NCBI RefSeq assembly: GCF_016031655.1
Contig: NZ_JACCHQ010000021.1
Location: 62,001-126,000 of the forward strand
DNA length: 64,000 bases
Source of the DNA: Bradyrhizobium glycinis
GTDB taxonomy: Bacteria > Pseudomonadota > Alphaproteobacteria > Rhizobiales > Xanthobacteraceae
Direction of reading: 5' to 3'
Shown here: positions 1-7,908 of the stretch, in pieces
Position numbering within the stretch: position 1 is the first letter of the stretch
How the letters are laid out: every line of letters starts with the position of its first letter
Position numbers and translations under genes: made by a program
Notes under the pieces: model-generated
The model's input: the letters and a program-made list of their open reading frames with translations, nothing else
Databases searched by the model: none
Told to the model about the DNA's origin: nothing

Positions 1-1
1 C

Positions 2-1030
2 GAACGCGATTATCTCGATATCTTCATGCAGACCGATAGCGCCCGCTCCGACGAGCGCCGTCAGTTCCGCAAGATGGCGACCGACATGGCGGATCGCTAC
101 CTCCGTCTCGTGCAACCGCTCCGAGATCGAAACTACACCCGCTTCAAGGATCTCCTCGGCGAAGAGCCGCCGAGCCTCTCTGCCGGCCAGATGAACGAGT
201 TGCGGGCGCTGATCGATCGCGAGCAGAAGAGCCTCAGGATCTCGCACGACCGTCAGCACAAGATCCGGCAGATCGTTGACCGTTACGTAAAAGGAGCGAA
301 ATCGCTCGACCTCGGCGAAGACGTCCGCTTGATGATGTTTCGCGTGCTGTTGCATCGCTACGTGGTCCGCACCACGGGCCAGACCAGCGATCTCTTCGCC
401 GACGATCCCGAGCCCAGGCAGCCGCTCAGGGTCAAAAGCACGATTGCCGATGCGGCTCGCCTGATCTTGAATCACAAGTTCAATCGAGCGTTCCACTTCG
501 GATTGGACGTTCTTTGTGATGCAAGCAATGAAAACGCAGAGGTTTTTCTGCAGCTCGCAGGCGCGCTCGTGGAGCGAATGGAAACGAAGGCGATCAGGAA
601 TCAGGATCCGGCATTGACACCGGCGCAGCAGCAGAGCGCGCTCCGCGACAAATCCAAGGAAATGTTGAAGGACTGGCGATTTCCCTTCGCAAGAAAGGTG
701 CGCGCCTTGATCGATCGGTTAGCGCAGGACTGTCTGGAAGTCTCTGCCGAGCCCAACGCGTCTCTCGGAGCCGGAGCAAATGCCGTGGGCATTCTGGAGA
801 CAGAGATGCAAGATCTGCTTGCTGGCGACAGCGAAATCGCTCTCGTGCTCAAGTATGCGATCGCGTACCAGGCCATCGTCGCCATCCGCGACTACGGTCA
901 GGGGGGAAAGAACTGGTGCCTTCTGGAGCTGTCCGGTCCGGTATGCCTCGCATACGGCTTGACCTTGAATCGCGGCGGTTTCCTCGAGCGTCGCGTTCCA
1001 GACCTCGTCTTGGCCGAAGAGAAGGTCTGA
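2..1030 (+). CDS. Uncharacterised protein, 5' end outside window (possible ORC/CDC6-like C-terminal part)
   Basis: The frame is open from the left edge; the first ATG is at 26, but the eight codons before it are also open, so the gene probably starts upstream. The visible part (at least 334 residues) is mostly helical and charged. Its C-terminus has a segment (LLELSGPVCLAYGLTLNRGG) resembling the winged-helix end of ORC/CDC6-like AAA proteins of defence loci; this is recalled similarity, not a search result. No P-loop is visible, and it would lie upstream if the assignment is right. Only 5 bases separate its stop from the next ATG, so the two are very likely co-transcribed. Confidence 0.6.
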   Translation, partial: ERDYLDIFMQTDSARSDERRQFRKMATDMADRYLRLVQPLRDRNYTRFKDLLGEEPPSLSAGQMNELRALIDREQKSLRISHDRQHKIRQIVDRYVKGAKSLDLGEDVRLMMFRVLLHRYVVRTTGQTSDLFADDPEPRQPLRVKSTIADAARLILNHKFNRAFHFGLDVLCDASNENAEVFLQLAGALVERMETKAIRNQDPALTPAQQQSALRDKSKEMLKDWRFPFARKVRALIDRLAQDCLEVSAEPNASLGAGANAVGILETEMQDLLAGDSEIALVLKYAIAYQAIVAIRDYGQGGKNWCLLELSGPVCLAYGLTLNRGGFLERRVPDLVLAEEKV

Positions 1031-1035
1031 CGATC

Positions 1036-2151
1036 ATGCGCCGTCACTGGGAGAACTGCATCACTCACTTCGACAAGGGCGTCTCCGGCTTCATCGACGA
1101 CTACTTTTCCCAGACGTCCCGTCGTTGCGTTCTCGTGGCGGGAGCGGGCTTCGACCCGCGAGCCAAAAGCATCGCCCACTGGCTTGCCGCCACCATGGGA
1201 GACCGCGTACACGGTCTTTTTATTCGCGAGGATCGCGGCGACCCGGCGGTCAATCTCCAGCAGCTCGCCGACGAGAACGAAGCGCGCCTCAAAGGCATCA
1301 TTGCCGACTGCAAGGTCTCCCACGTGCAGATCTTCTCGGCGGATGACGGGGCACCGATCGGAGGCCATGGCGCGCGCGCCGCTCTCGAGAAATACGATTG
1401 GCCTGCCGAGGTGACCGATATCGTGCTCGACATGAGCGCGCTCTCCACGGGCGTCGGCTTTCCTCTGGCCAGGATGCTGCTCGAATACGCCGAAGCAAAG
1501 CCTGGTCTAAGCCTGCACGTGATGGTCGTATCCAATCCGGAGCTTGACGATCGGATTGTCGGAGAACCTTCGATGCAGGTCCAAGCGGTTCGTGGGTACT
1601 CGGGCCCCTCCGGAGGTTACGAATCGCTGCCGGTGGCCAGAATCTGGCTGCCTCAGCTCGGACGCGGCCGTGTCGAGACCTTGCGACGAATCCGAACAAC
1701 ACTGGACAACGTGTACAAGGTATGCCCCGTCGTTCCCTTCCCAGCCCGCAACCCGCGACGCGCCGACGAGCTCCTGGCCGAATATCAGGCGCCGTTGCTG
1801 AACGAATGGCAGGTCGATGCGCGCGATCTCATCTACGTGTCGGAACGCAACCCGCTCGACTGCTACCGCACGATCTCGACTCTGAAATCGCGCTATGATG
1901 AGACGGTGAAGGACGTATTCTTCCCGCAAATCATCCTGTCACCGTTCGGCAGTAAAGTGATCGCGGTCGGTGCGATGATGGCTGCGATCGAACACAATCT
2001 TTCGGTACAATACGTCGAGACACTGCGGTACGAATTCGAGCCCACAGCGCCGGACGAATCCGAGGCGCCTCCGGACATGGCCGTTCACGTTTGGCTCCAC
2101 GGTCCCATCTACGGCAGCTACGATCTGGAATCGGAGGCAGTGGCCGGGTAG
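1036..2151 (+). CDS. Uncharacterised Rossmann-like protein, partner in the NADAR/SIS-HAD/PfkB locus
   Basis: ATG at 1036 was chosen because it follows the previous stop by 5 bases; the frame stays open upstream but overlaps the previous gene. The product is about 371 residues. An N-terminal strand-glycine motif (VLVAGAGFDPR) and later segments such as DIVLDMSALSTGVGF look like a Rossmann-type nucleotide- or ligand-binding core. The C-terminal third (ILSPFGSKVIAVGAMMAAIE) looks like a second conserved block. I do not recognise a named family; a CARF-like sensor is one possibility but is unverified. No signal peptide or membrane segment is seen, so it is probably cytosolic. The tight linkage suggests a complex or shared pathway with its neighbours. 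Confidence 0.75.
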   Translation: MRRHWENCITHFDKGVSGFIDDYFSQTSRRCVLVAGAGFDPRAKSIAHWLAATMGDRVHGLFIREDRGDPAVNLQQLADENEARLKGIIADCKVSHVQIFSADDGAPIGGHGARAALEKYDWPAEVTDIVLDMSALSTGVGFPLARMLLEYAEAKPGLSLHVMVVSNPELDDRIVGEPSMQVQAVRGYSGPSGGYESLPVARIWLPQLGRGRVETLRRIRTTLDNVYKVCPVVPFPARNPRRADELLAEYQAPLLNEWQVDARDLIYVSERNPLDCYRTISTLKSRYDETVKDVFFPQIILSPFGSKVIAVGAMMAAIEHNLSVQYVETLRYEFEPTAPDESEAPPDMAVHVWLHGPIYGSYDLESEAVAG

Positions 2152-2270
2152 CTCGGAAAGCAGCCAACGGTCTCGCGCCGGACCGAGCTCTCTAGAATGA
2201 CAGTTGCGGATACGGAGAGGTTCGGCTCTCGTACAGTGGATCATCTCACGGCTTGAAGGACGCGCTAGCA

Positions 2271-4199
2271 ATGACCACTGTCTTCTCCGTCAAGGTGAAC
2301 GGACTTCTGAAAACCGTCTCTGAGGCATGCGCAAGCGAACTTGGCGTCCTTACCGAGGCTCTGGAGCGCGCTGCCGACTACCCGGTCGCGGCGGTCGGAA
2401 GCGGAGGCTCCGCCGTCTCCGCCGAGTTCCTGTCGTCCTGCAGGACGTGGCTGCAGCACTCCGCCACAGCGGTGACGACGCCGATGGCGTTTGCCCTCGA
2501 CCCCGTGTTGCCGAAATGGGGCGTCTGGCTTTTCACTGCGGGGGGCAAGAATGCAGACATCCGGGCGGCGTTTCAGACCGCCGTCAACGAGCATGCTCGC
2601 CGGATCGACGTGGTGACCGCGCGCGGGAAAAACTTGGTCGCCGGCGTGGGTGCCGAAATTGCCAGACTACACACGGTGCCGGTAGCCGATGAGAAGGATG
2701 GGTTTCTGGCGACGCACTCGCTCACTTCGACGTTGACGTCGCTGCTGCTGGCGAGCGATCAGGTCGCGGGACATCGCGGGAGGGAGAGATGCGATCAGGT
2801 TCGGGCGAGGTCTGAGAACATCCTGTCCGCGGCGAATCGAACGCGTGATATCGAGGCGATCGCAAGCGCTTGGAATGTCGAGCGCGACACGCTGATCATC
2901 CTGCACGATCCCGCGCTAACCGCTGCGGCCGTCATGATCGAGACCAGCTGCTGGGAGGCGGGTCTTTGCAAGGTGCAGCGCACCGATTTCCGCAACTTCG
3001 CCCATGGTCGGCATGTCTGGCTCGACCGATATGCCGACAGGACTGTCTTGCTGGCGCTCACCTGCGATCGCAGTCTTCCGTTCTGGGAGACCATCCGATC
3101 ATGCATTCCGTCGACGATCCCAAGCGTGCATTTCGCCTTCGGCGCACCCGGGCGACACACCCTTTTCGACGCCGTTCTGAAATCTTTCGGCGTCGTTGAA
3201 GGCATCGGCGCGGTGACAGGCATCGACCCCGGCAAACCCGGAGTCGCAGACTTCGGTCGTTTGATCTACGATAGCCGGGATCTCCTCGTCGCCGTCCAAT
3301 CCGAAGATGCAGCCACGCGCCGTAAAAGGAGATCCGAGCAGAGAGCCGATGAACCGGACAGAGCGGGGCGGGCTTGGAGCTCTCGCCGCGACGAGTTCAT
3401 CGGGCGCCTCGAAGCCGCCGAGTTCGGCGCGCTTATCCTGGACTACGACGGGACGATGGTCGCTACGAACAGGCGAGGCAAGCCGCCCACCGAGCCGATC
3501 ATGGAGGGCTTGCGAAGACTTCTGGACGGCGGCGTCGCGATCGCGCTTGCGACAGGCAGAGGTGGATCGGTCGGAGAGGAATTACGAAGCTGTCTTTCGC
3601 CGGAGCACTGCGAACGGGTGCTGGTCGGCTACTACAACGGTGCGCACATCGTCCCGCTGTCCGTCGATATCCGAACGACACCGCTCGAGCCAGATCCCGC
3701 TATCCTGGAGGCTTTCGATCGTATTCAAGCCGGGGCCACGATGTTCCGGAACGGCTGGCTCCCGAAGAAAAGCCCTTTTCAGATCACCATTGGCGTCGAC
3801 GAGCTCGTGTCCACGGCGGACGGTCTTGGGAAACTTCGCGAGATCGTCGATGCTTGTCCGGGATTGAGGATGGTTCGTTCCGGGCACTCGATCGACATCT
3901 GTCCGGAATGGGCGGCCAAGCCGCGCGTCTTCGACGCGGTTCGGGGCAGGATGGTCGATGACAAGCTTCAAATGCTCGCAGTCGGCGACAGCGGTGATAG
4001 GCACGGCAACGACTACGAGCTGCTCGGAGGCGAATTCGGGCTCAGTGTCGACCAGGTTTGCGAGCGCGAGATTTCCTGTTGGAATCTGTTGCCCAGTCAC
4101 GTGTCCGGGCCTGACGGTCTGTTAAGGATACTGGGCGGCATGCGCTTGGCGGGTGCTGGCCGCGCGCAATTGGACGTTTCCATGTTGCGGCGGCCTTGA
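2271..4199 (+). CDS. SIS-domain / HAD-phosphatase fusion protein
   Basis: ATG at 2271 is preceded by GAAGGA about 11 bases upstream; a TTG at 2253 in frame is less likely. The product is about 642 residues. The N-terminal half is a SIS (phosphosugar-binding) domain with GSGGS at about residues 43-47 and a GGKNADI segment, followed by a second SIS-like half. The C-terminal part is a HAD phosphatase: motif I LDYDGT (Asp391, Asp393), ALATGR as motif II and GDSGDRHGND (Asp573) as motif IV, closest in style to HAD-IIB sugar phosphatases. Fusing a sugar-phosphate isomerase-type fold to a phosphatase suggests sequential work on a phosphorylated sugar or ribose derivative. The substrate is unknown. 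It lies 15 bases before the kinase gene. Confidence 0.85.
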   Translation: MTTVFSVKVNGLLKTVSEACASELGVLTEALERAADYPVAAVGSGGSAVSAEFLSSCRTWLQHSATAVTTPMAFALDPVLPKWGVWLFTAGGKNADIRAAFQTAVNEHARRIDVVTARGKNLVAGVGAEIARLHTVPVADEKDGFLATHSLTSTLTSLLLASDQVAGHRGRERCDQVRARSENILSAANRTRDIEAIASAWNVERDTLIILHDPALTAAAVMIETSCWEAGLCKVQRTDFRNFAHGRHVWLDRYADRTVLLALTCDRSLPFWETIRSCIPSTIPSVHFAFGAPGRHTLFDAVLKSFGVVEGIGAVTGIDPGKPGVADFGRLIYDSRDLLVAVQSEDAATRRKRRSEQRADEPDRAGRAWSSRRDEFIGRLEAAEFGALILDYDGTMVATNRRGKPPTEPIMEGLRRLLDGGVAIALATGRGGSVGEELRSCLSPEHCERVLVGYYNGAHIVPLSVDIRTTPLEPDPAILEAFDRIQAGATMFRNGWLPKKSPFQITIGVDELVSTADGLGKLREIVDACPGLRMVRSGHSIDICPEWAAKPRVFDAVRGRMVDDKLQMLAVGDSGDRHGNDYELLGGEFGLSVDQVCEREISCWNLLPSHVSGPDGLLRILGGMRLAGAGRAQLDVSMLRRP

Positions 4200-4214
4200 T
4201 AGATTGTTCACGTT

Positions 4215-5210
4215 ATGGTCCAATTCGATTCCAGATATCAGAGGCTGTCGGCGGCGCGCCCCGCGGTCGCGGGCACCGGGCTGACGGCCGTCGATAGGAT
4301 CTACGCGGACGCCCATGCAAGTCCGAAGGAAGCTCTCGGCGGCTCGTGCGGCAACGTTCTGCTGTCGCTTGCCATGCTGGGCCACCCGGTTTTTCCGGTC
4401 GTCAATCTCGGAGACGACGACCATGGTCGGTTTCTTTTCGACGAGTTCGAGAGAGCAGGTTGCGAGACCCGCTACGTCTCGATCGCCGATACGGGAAGTT
4501 CTCCCGTCATCGTGCAGATCCTCGACAGGGCGAGTGCAACCCACCGGTTCACTTCGACGTGCCCTCATACCTCCGTTCGTTTTCCGAAGTGGCGCTCGAT
4601 CAATCACGATCACGTTTACAAGGCTGCCGAGACACTGAAGTCGGTCTCCGTTTTCTACGCCGATCGGGTGTCGGAATCGATCATCCTGGCGATGGAGGAG
4701 GCAAAGGGAGCGGGGGCTCTGGTCTTTTTCGAGCCCGCCAGCGCCGACGATCCCTTATTCGCACGGGCCGTCCGCTGCGCTACCGTGATCAAACTGTCCG
4801 ACGAAACGGCGGGTAAGCACATCGCCGACGACGGCCTCGCCCCCGGAACGATCGTGATCAGAACGCACGGTGCCCGCGGACTGACGGTCTCGAACGGCAA
4901 GGTCCGGCGGCATTTCCCGGCCAGCCTGGCTCCGCAAGTGGTCGACACATGCGGTTCGGGCGACATGGTGACGACGGGTTTGCTCGACCTTGTCTTGAAG
5001 CGATGGCGTCGCGAGGGAAGCTGGAAGTTCGAAGATATCTTCGACGGAGTAGCCGTCGGACAGCGGCTGGCAGCGCTGAATTGCGCGTTTACCGGTGCTC
5101 GAGGGCTCTTCCAAGCGGCCGGTGCCGGTCACGTTCGCGAGATGCTCGATCGCGGCGTCGACGAGGTGTGCAGCTCTTTCGTCACGAGGCTCGAATGCCG
5201 AACTCGCTGA
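4215..5210 (+). CDS. PfkB/ribokinase-family carbohydrate or nucleoside kinase
   Basis: The product of 331 residues has the PfkB signature near the N-terminus (GGSCGNVLLSLAMLGHPVF) and the C-terminal anion-hole/catalytic motif DTCGSGD at about residues 244-250, with Asp250 as the predicted base. The family phosphorylates sugars, nucleosides or aminoimidazole compounds. The gene starts 15 bases after the SIS-HAD gene, so kinase and phosphatase are probably translated from one message and may act on the same metabolite. It is convergent with the NADAR gene, stop codons only 4 bases apart. Domain assignment is firm; substrate is not. Confidence 0.88.
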   Translation: MVQFDSRYQRLSAARPAVAGTGLTAVDRIYADAHASPKEALGGSCGNVLLSLAMLGHPVFPVVNLGDDDHGRFLFDEFERAGCETRYVSIADTGSSPVIVQILDRASATHRFTSTCPHTSVRFPKWRSINHDHVYKAAETLKSVSVFYADRVSESIILAMEEAKGAGALVFFEPASADDPLFARAVRCATVIKLSDETAGKHIADDGLAPGTIVIRTHGARGLTVSNGKVRRHFPASLAPQVVDTCGSGDMVTTGLLDLVLKRWRREGSWKFEDIFDGVAVGQRLAALNCAFTGARGLFQAAGAGHVREMLDRGVDEVCSSFVTRLECRTR

Positions 5211-5214
5211 AAGT

Positions 5215-5715
5215 CTATTCGGCAGCCTGCATCGTGATCTTGCGGCGTCGCTTGTTGCCGCTCTGTGCCAGATGCTGGCGGACTTCCATCAGCATGATTC
5301 CCAGCATGTTCTTGCCCCCCTTGCCTGGCACCTCTCCCCACAACCTGTTCACTGCGTTGTCCACGGTCGCAGTCTCGATCAGCACGGCATTCTTCGTGTC
5401 GAGCAGAATGGTCGCGAGATCGGAGTGTTGAGTGAACTTCGCCATGAGGACGCCCCTCATGCGGTCGAATTTCACCTTCGACCAATCGGGAACGATGTCC
5501 CACTGGTAGAGACCGTGCGCCGCCATCGCGAGTAACGCGGGCGAGGGTGCCGCCATGAGCCACTCCCGCACTTCTTCCTTGCGAGGTTTTCCGGCCTGAT
5601 AGGCATGTTCGGACGTTGGAAAGACGCGTCCCTCGAACGTGATCGCCCGCCTGTAAAGGTTGCTGAACACACCGTACGGCTTTTCGCTCGCACGATAGAA
5701 CCGGATTTCCTTCAT
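5215..5715 (-). CDS. NADAR domain protein (YbiA/RibX-like N-glycosidase)
   Basis: The 166-residue product has the NADAR fold pattern: GVFSNLYRRAITFEGRVFP, then TSEHAYQAGK, and a C-terminal GEVPGKGGKNMLGIMLMEV segment, near the usual family length. NADAR proteins are N-glycosidases; known members act on riboflavin-pathway intermediates or remove ADP-ribose from guanine in DarT-NADAR toxin-antitoxin pairs. No DarT-like ADP-ribosyltransferase is visible beside it, so here the partner may be the adjoining SIS-HAD/PfkB module or a toxin outside the window. It is convergent with the kinase gene and divergent from the HTH gene. Confidence 0.85.
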   Translation of the reverse strand: MKEIRFYRASEKPYGVFSNLYRRAITFEGRVFPTSEHAYQAGKPRKEEVREWLMAAPSPALLAMAAHGLYQWDIVPDWSKVKFDRMRGVLMAKFTQHSDLATILLDTKNAVLIETATVDNAVNRLWGEVPGKGGKNMLGIMLMEVRQHLAQSGNKRRRKITMQAAE

Positions 5716-5748
5716 GGCCGACCTCTTGTGTGAACTTCCAATTTCTGC

Positions 5749-5761
5749 ATTATTGCATAAT
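5749..5761. promoter_or_regulatory. Palindrome ATTAT-TGC-ATAAT in the divergent NADAR/HTH promoter region
   Basis: A perfect inverted repeat with 5-base arms and a 3-base spacer lies in the 47-base gap between two divergent genes and ends directly at the HTH start codon. Its AT-richness and position suit an operator for the adjacent HTH protein, possibly overlapping a -10 element. Function is inferred from position only. Confidence 0.4.
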
Positions 5762-5762
5762 C

Positions 5763-6146
5763 ATGGCGCGCAGAAAAGATCAAAATCGTGGATCTGCAGG
5801 ACGGCCGATCAGCCCCGAGGAGGGGGCCGTCGAAGCCGTCGCGCTCGTGAAGAGCTTCAAGAGAGCGCGAAAAATCAGCGATAAAGCGTTAGGCGACCTG
5901 ATCGGCGTCAATCAGTCGAGTGTCCACCGCGCGCTTAGCCGACAACCGCCCCGACTCACGCCGACATTGCAAAAATTATGCGATTATGCGAAAAAGGTGA
6001 TGCGGATCGAGGGCGGACGCCAGGTCCAAAGCGCCAAACAACAGCTCGCTACGGCTGTCGAAGGTGTGTGGGATGGCTCGCCCGAAGGTCTTAACAGGCT
6101 CCTGGTCCTGCTTCGGGATCTAGGCACGCTAGTTTCCCGGAGCTGA
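5763..6146 (+). CDS. Small helix-turn-helix DNA-binding protein
   Basis: ATG at 5763 gives a 127-residue protein starting MARRKDQNRG; the frame is open further upstream into the promoter region. A Cro/C1-like HTH is visible around residues 40-75 (ALGDLIGVNQSSVHRALSRQ). The N-terminus is basic and the C-terminal third looks helical, perhaps for dimerisation. It is divergent from the NADAR gene with 47 bases between the start codons, so it probably represses itself and/or NADAR through the palindrome just upstream. Toxin-antitoxin-style autoregulation is possible but not shown. Confidence 0.7.
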   Translation: MARRKDQNRGSAGRPISPEEGAVEAVALVKSFKRARKISDKALGDLIGVNQSSVHRALSRQPPRLTPTLQKLCDYAKKVMRIEGGRQVQSAKQQLATAVEGVWDGSPEGLNRLLVLLRDLGTLVSRS

Positions 6147-6427
6147 GCGCGACGAGTTCAGCCGAAGGAGGCTACCGGAACTCCTGGATGAATTCGTCTC
6201 GAGGCGTCTAAAGTCTTATTAGGGTCTTCATGCGCTCGTTCGCGTGATAGGCATTCTTGTACTTGACGCATTCGCTCTTGGATTTCGCCTTTAGGCCGAC
6301 GCTCCGATTGCTGCCGCCTGTCCGAGCATTCAGGCGCTGTTCGATGTTCTCGTGAGGGCGCCCGTCCTACTCGGGAAAGCCCTAGGGAGCCCTCCGTACG
6401 CCCGCCAAGTGGGGGCCGCGACACTAA

Positions 6428-6451
6428 AAGGACCGGCTCGCGCCGGTCCTT
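6428..6451 (-). terminator. Rho-independent terminator of the minus-strand gene pair
   Basis: Perfect 10-base-pair stem (AAGGACCGGC / GCCGGTCCTT) with a 4-base loop. Read on the minus strand it is followed by TTTTAGT. It lies 20 bases beyond the stop of the minus-strand gene ending at 6472. The 280 bases to its left (6147-6427) hold no gene I can support. Confidence 0.7.
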
Positions 6452-6471
6452 CCGTTTGTGGTTGTGATGGT

Positions 6472-7038
6472 TTATCCAATCGATCCGATATGGCGAGGGC
6501 CGAAACGGTCCTTGAGCAGTTGGTAACCCTCGGGGTCATTTGCAGCCGTCCCGCTTCTCGCCTGACGGTTCAGGCTGGGGCGGCCTTTGGCGAAGCGCTC
6601 GCAGATCCGTTCGTGCTGTTTCACCATAACCGCGGTGATCAGCTTGATAGCTGCTCGCTCGGCCTCGAAGCCCTTGAGCTTCGCGAATGTCGAACGGAGC
6701 TGCTGCAGCATCGACGAATGATCGCGGGCCCACAAGCCCGTGAACGATTCATCGGCCTCGACCATCGGCCTTACGACCATCTTGTCGTACTCTTCTGCGC
6801 TCATGTCTCCGGCAACCTTGAACGCGACGGCGCAAGCTCGCGTGATGGACGAGAGACGTTGAAATTGCCGGGCTGTGGCTCCGTGGTCCTGAAACGTGAT
6901 GGCACGTTCCATGAGCTTCAAGCTCCGCTCGAGCTCCAGGCAGAGCACAAACAATCCACGGTGCCCGACGATCCAGACCGTGAGCGCTTCGCTGGCGTAG
7001 GTTTGCCGTAGTTCCGCGTACATCGCCGCACCGCTCAT
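6472..7038 (-). CDS. Uncharacterised helical protein, second gene of a minus-strand pair
   Basis: The 188-residue product is rich in Ala, Glu, Arg and Lys and predicted mostly helical, with no motif I recognise. Its ATG overlaps the stop of the upstream gene as ATGA (7035-7038), a typical translational-coupling arrangement that supports both genes being real. A strong terminator follows at 6428-6451. No membrane segment or signal peptide is seen. Confidence 0.6.
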   Translation of the reverse strand: MSGAAMYAELRQTYASEALTVWIVGHRGLFVLCLELERSLKLMERAITFQDHGATARQFQRLSSITRACAVAFKVAGDMSAEEYDKMVVRPMVEADESFTGLWARDHSSMLQQLRSTFAKLKGFEAERAAIKLITAVMVKQHERICERFAKGRPSLNRQARSGTAANDPEGYQLLKDRFGPRHIGSIG

Positions 7039-7440
7039 GCTCGCTCTCCATAGTTTTCGATGATGGCCTGCACGGCTTCTGCGAGCGCCGCCTGCTCCAA
7101 CTCGGATATCATGTTCTTGCGGGCGACAAGGTCAGTGTAGTCGCTCATCGTGCGCAACAGCGCGACAAGCCCCGACAGCTCGGAGTCCCGCTCTATGCGC
7201 TCGACCGCGAAGAACCAGTCGTAGCGGTCCAGCTTGGACCCTGTCGTGGAGGCCTTGGGAAGGCGAGCGACTTGATCCTCCGCATTCCCCCAAAGTGTGA
7301 GCGAGAACCCTCATTTGCTCATCGAGCGAGGGAGACGAGGTTCTGATGCCTTCGATCAACCCCTGCATGGCCTCGGTCGAAAGATGACTTTCGGCCGTCG
7401 GCGATACCGCCAGGGGAAGCATGAGAGGTGGAATATCCAT
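7035..7440 (-). pseudogene. Uncharacterised gene with a frameshift, first gene of the minus-strand pair
   Basis: Translation from ATG at 7440 reads MDIPPLMLPLAV and remains plausible until a run of five G (minus-strand sense) near 7290. In the next frame the reading continues as AEDQVARLPKASTTGSK and ends ENYGERA, its stop overlapping the next gene's ATG. The two halves joined would give about 134 residues. A single-base change in the G run explains the break; sequencing error, true mutation or slippage cannot be separated here. No known domain is recognised. Confidence 0.5.
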
Positions 7441-7539
7441 TGCCAGTCCTGCCTTTACTTCGGTTGATGCCCGTCGCCTCGACGCGGGGCGGGTTCAGGA
7501 CGAACGAAGAGTCGGCTTTACTCTCACGTACCGTTGTGC

Positions 7540-7620
7540 CAAGGCAGCCTTGCGTAGGGTAGCTGCGGCTACTCTTCCTTCGGCCGGCGGTTGTCCTCGA
7601 GGCTCCGCCGGTCATTTTTT
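7540..7620 (+). ncRNA. Possible structured small RNA: three successive hairpins ending in a terminator
   Basis: Three perfect stems follow one another: CAAGG-CAG-CCTTG at 7540-7552, GTAGC-TGCG-GCTAC at 7559-7572, and CCGGCGG/CCGCCGG at 7584-7611 followed by a T run at 7615-7620. No credible coding frame spans them. The layout fits a short terminated transcript or a leader ahead of the 475-residue unknown gene at 7909. Its 5' end is not defined. The rest of 7441-7908 shows no gene I can support. Confidence 0.35.
7584..7620 (+). terminator. Rho-independent terminator
   Basis: A 7-base-pair GC stem (CCGGCGG/CCGCCGG, loop of 14 that can itself pair as CCTCGAGG) is followed by CAT and six T residues. 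It reads on the plus strand, where no upstream protein gene is evident, which is the main reason to suspect a small RNA. Confidence 0.55.
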
Positions 7621-7908
7621 GAAGCATCGCAATTCCATTTGCATTGTAGAAACTGAAAGATAGCTCCGATCGCGCCGGCTTTTTCGTCGTGCTCGGGCTT
7701 TCGGTGCTGCAGTGCACTGAATTCACTGCTTCCGGTGAAAAGGATATCGAGCTCGAGCTGACCAGACGGCAATTCGCAGCGAGTCTTTTCTCGGAATGCC
7801 AGGCGCCGGAAAAACGGGGAGCGTTTTCCGCCGGGCTTGGCAGCGGGTGAAAAATCGATGTACAGGTAATGTTTATTTCATTGCTCAGCTCCTCACGGTT
7901 CTTCCTTG

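Noticed and set aside
916..1035. N-terminal extension of the second gene overlapping the first
   Set aside because: It overlaps a real upstream gene; ATG at 1036 follows the stop by 5 bases.
2150..2189. Inverted repeat AGCTCGG/CCGAGCT after the second gene as a terminator
   Set aside because: The loop is 26 bases and no T run follows; it may be chance or a weak attenuator.
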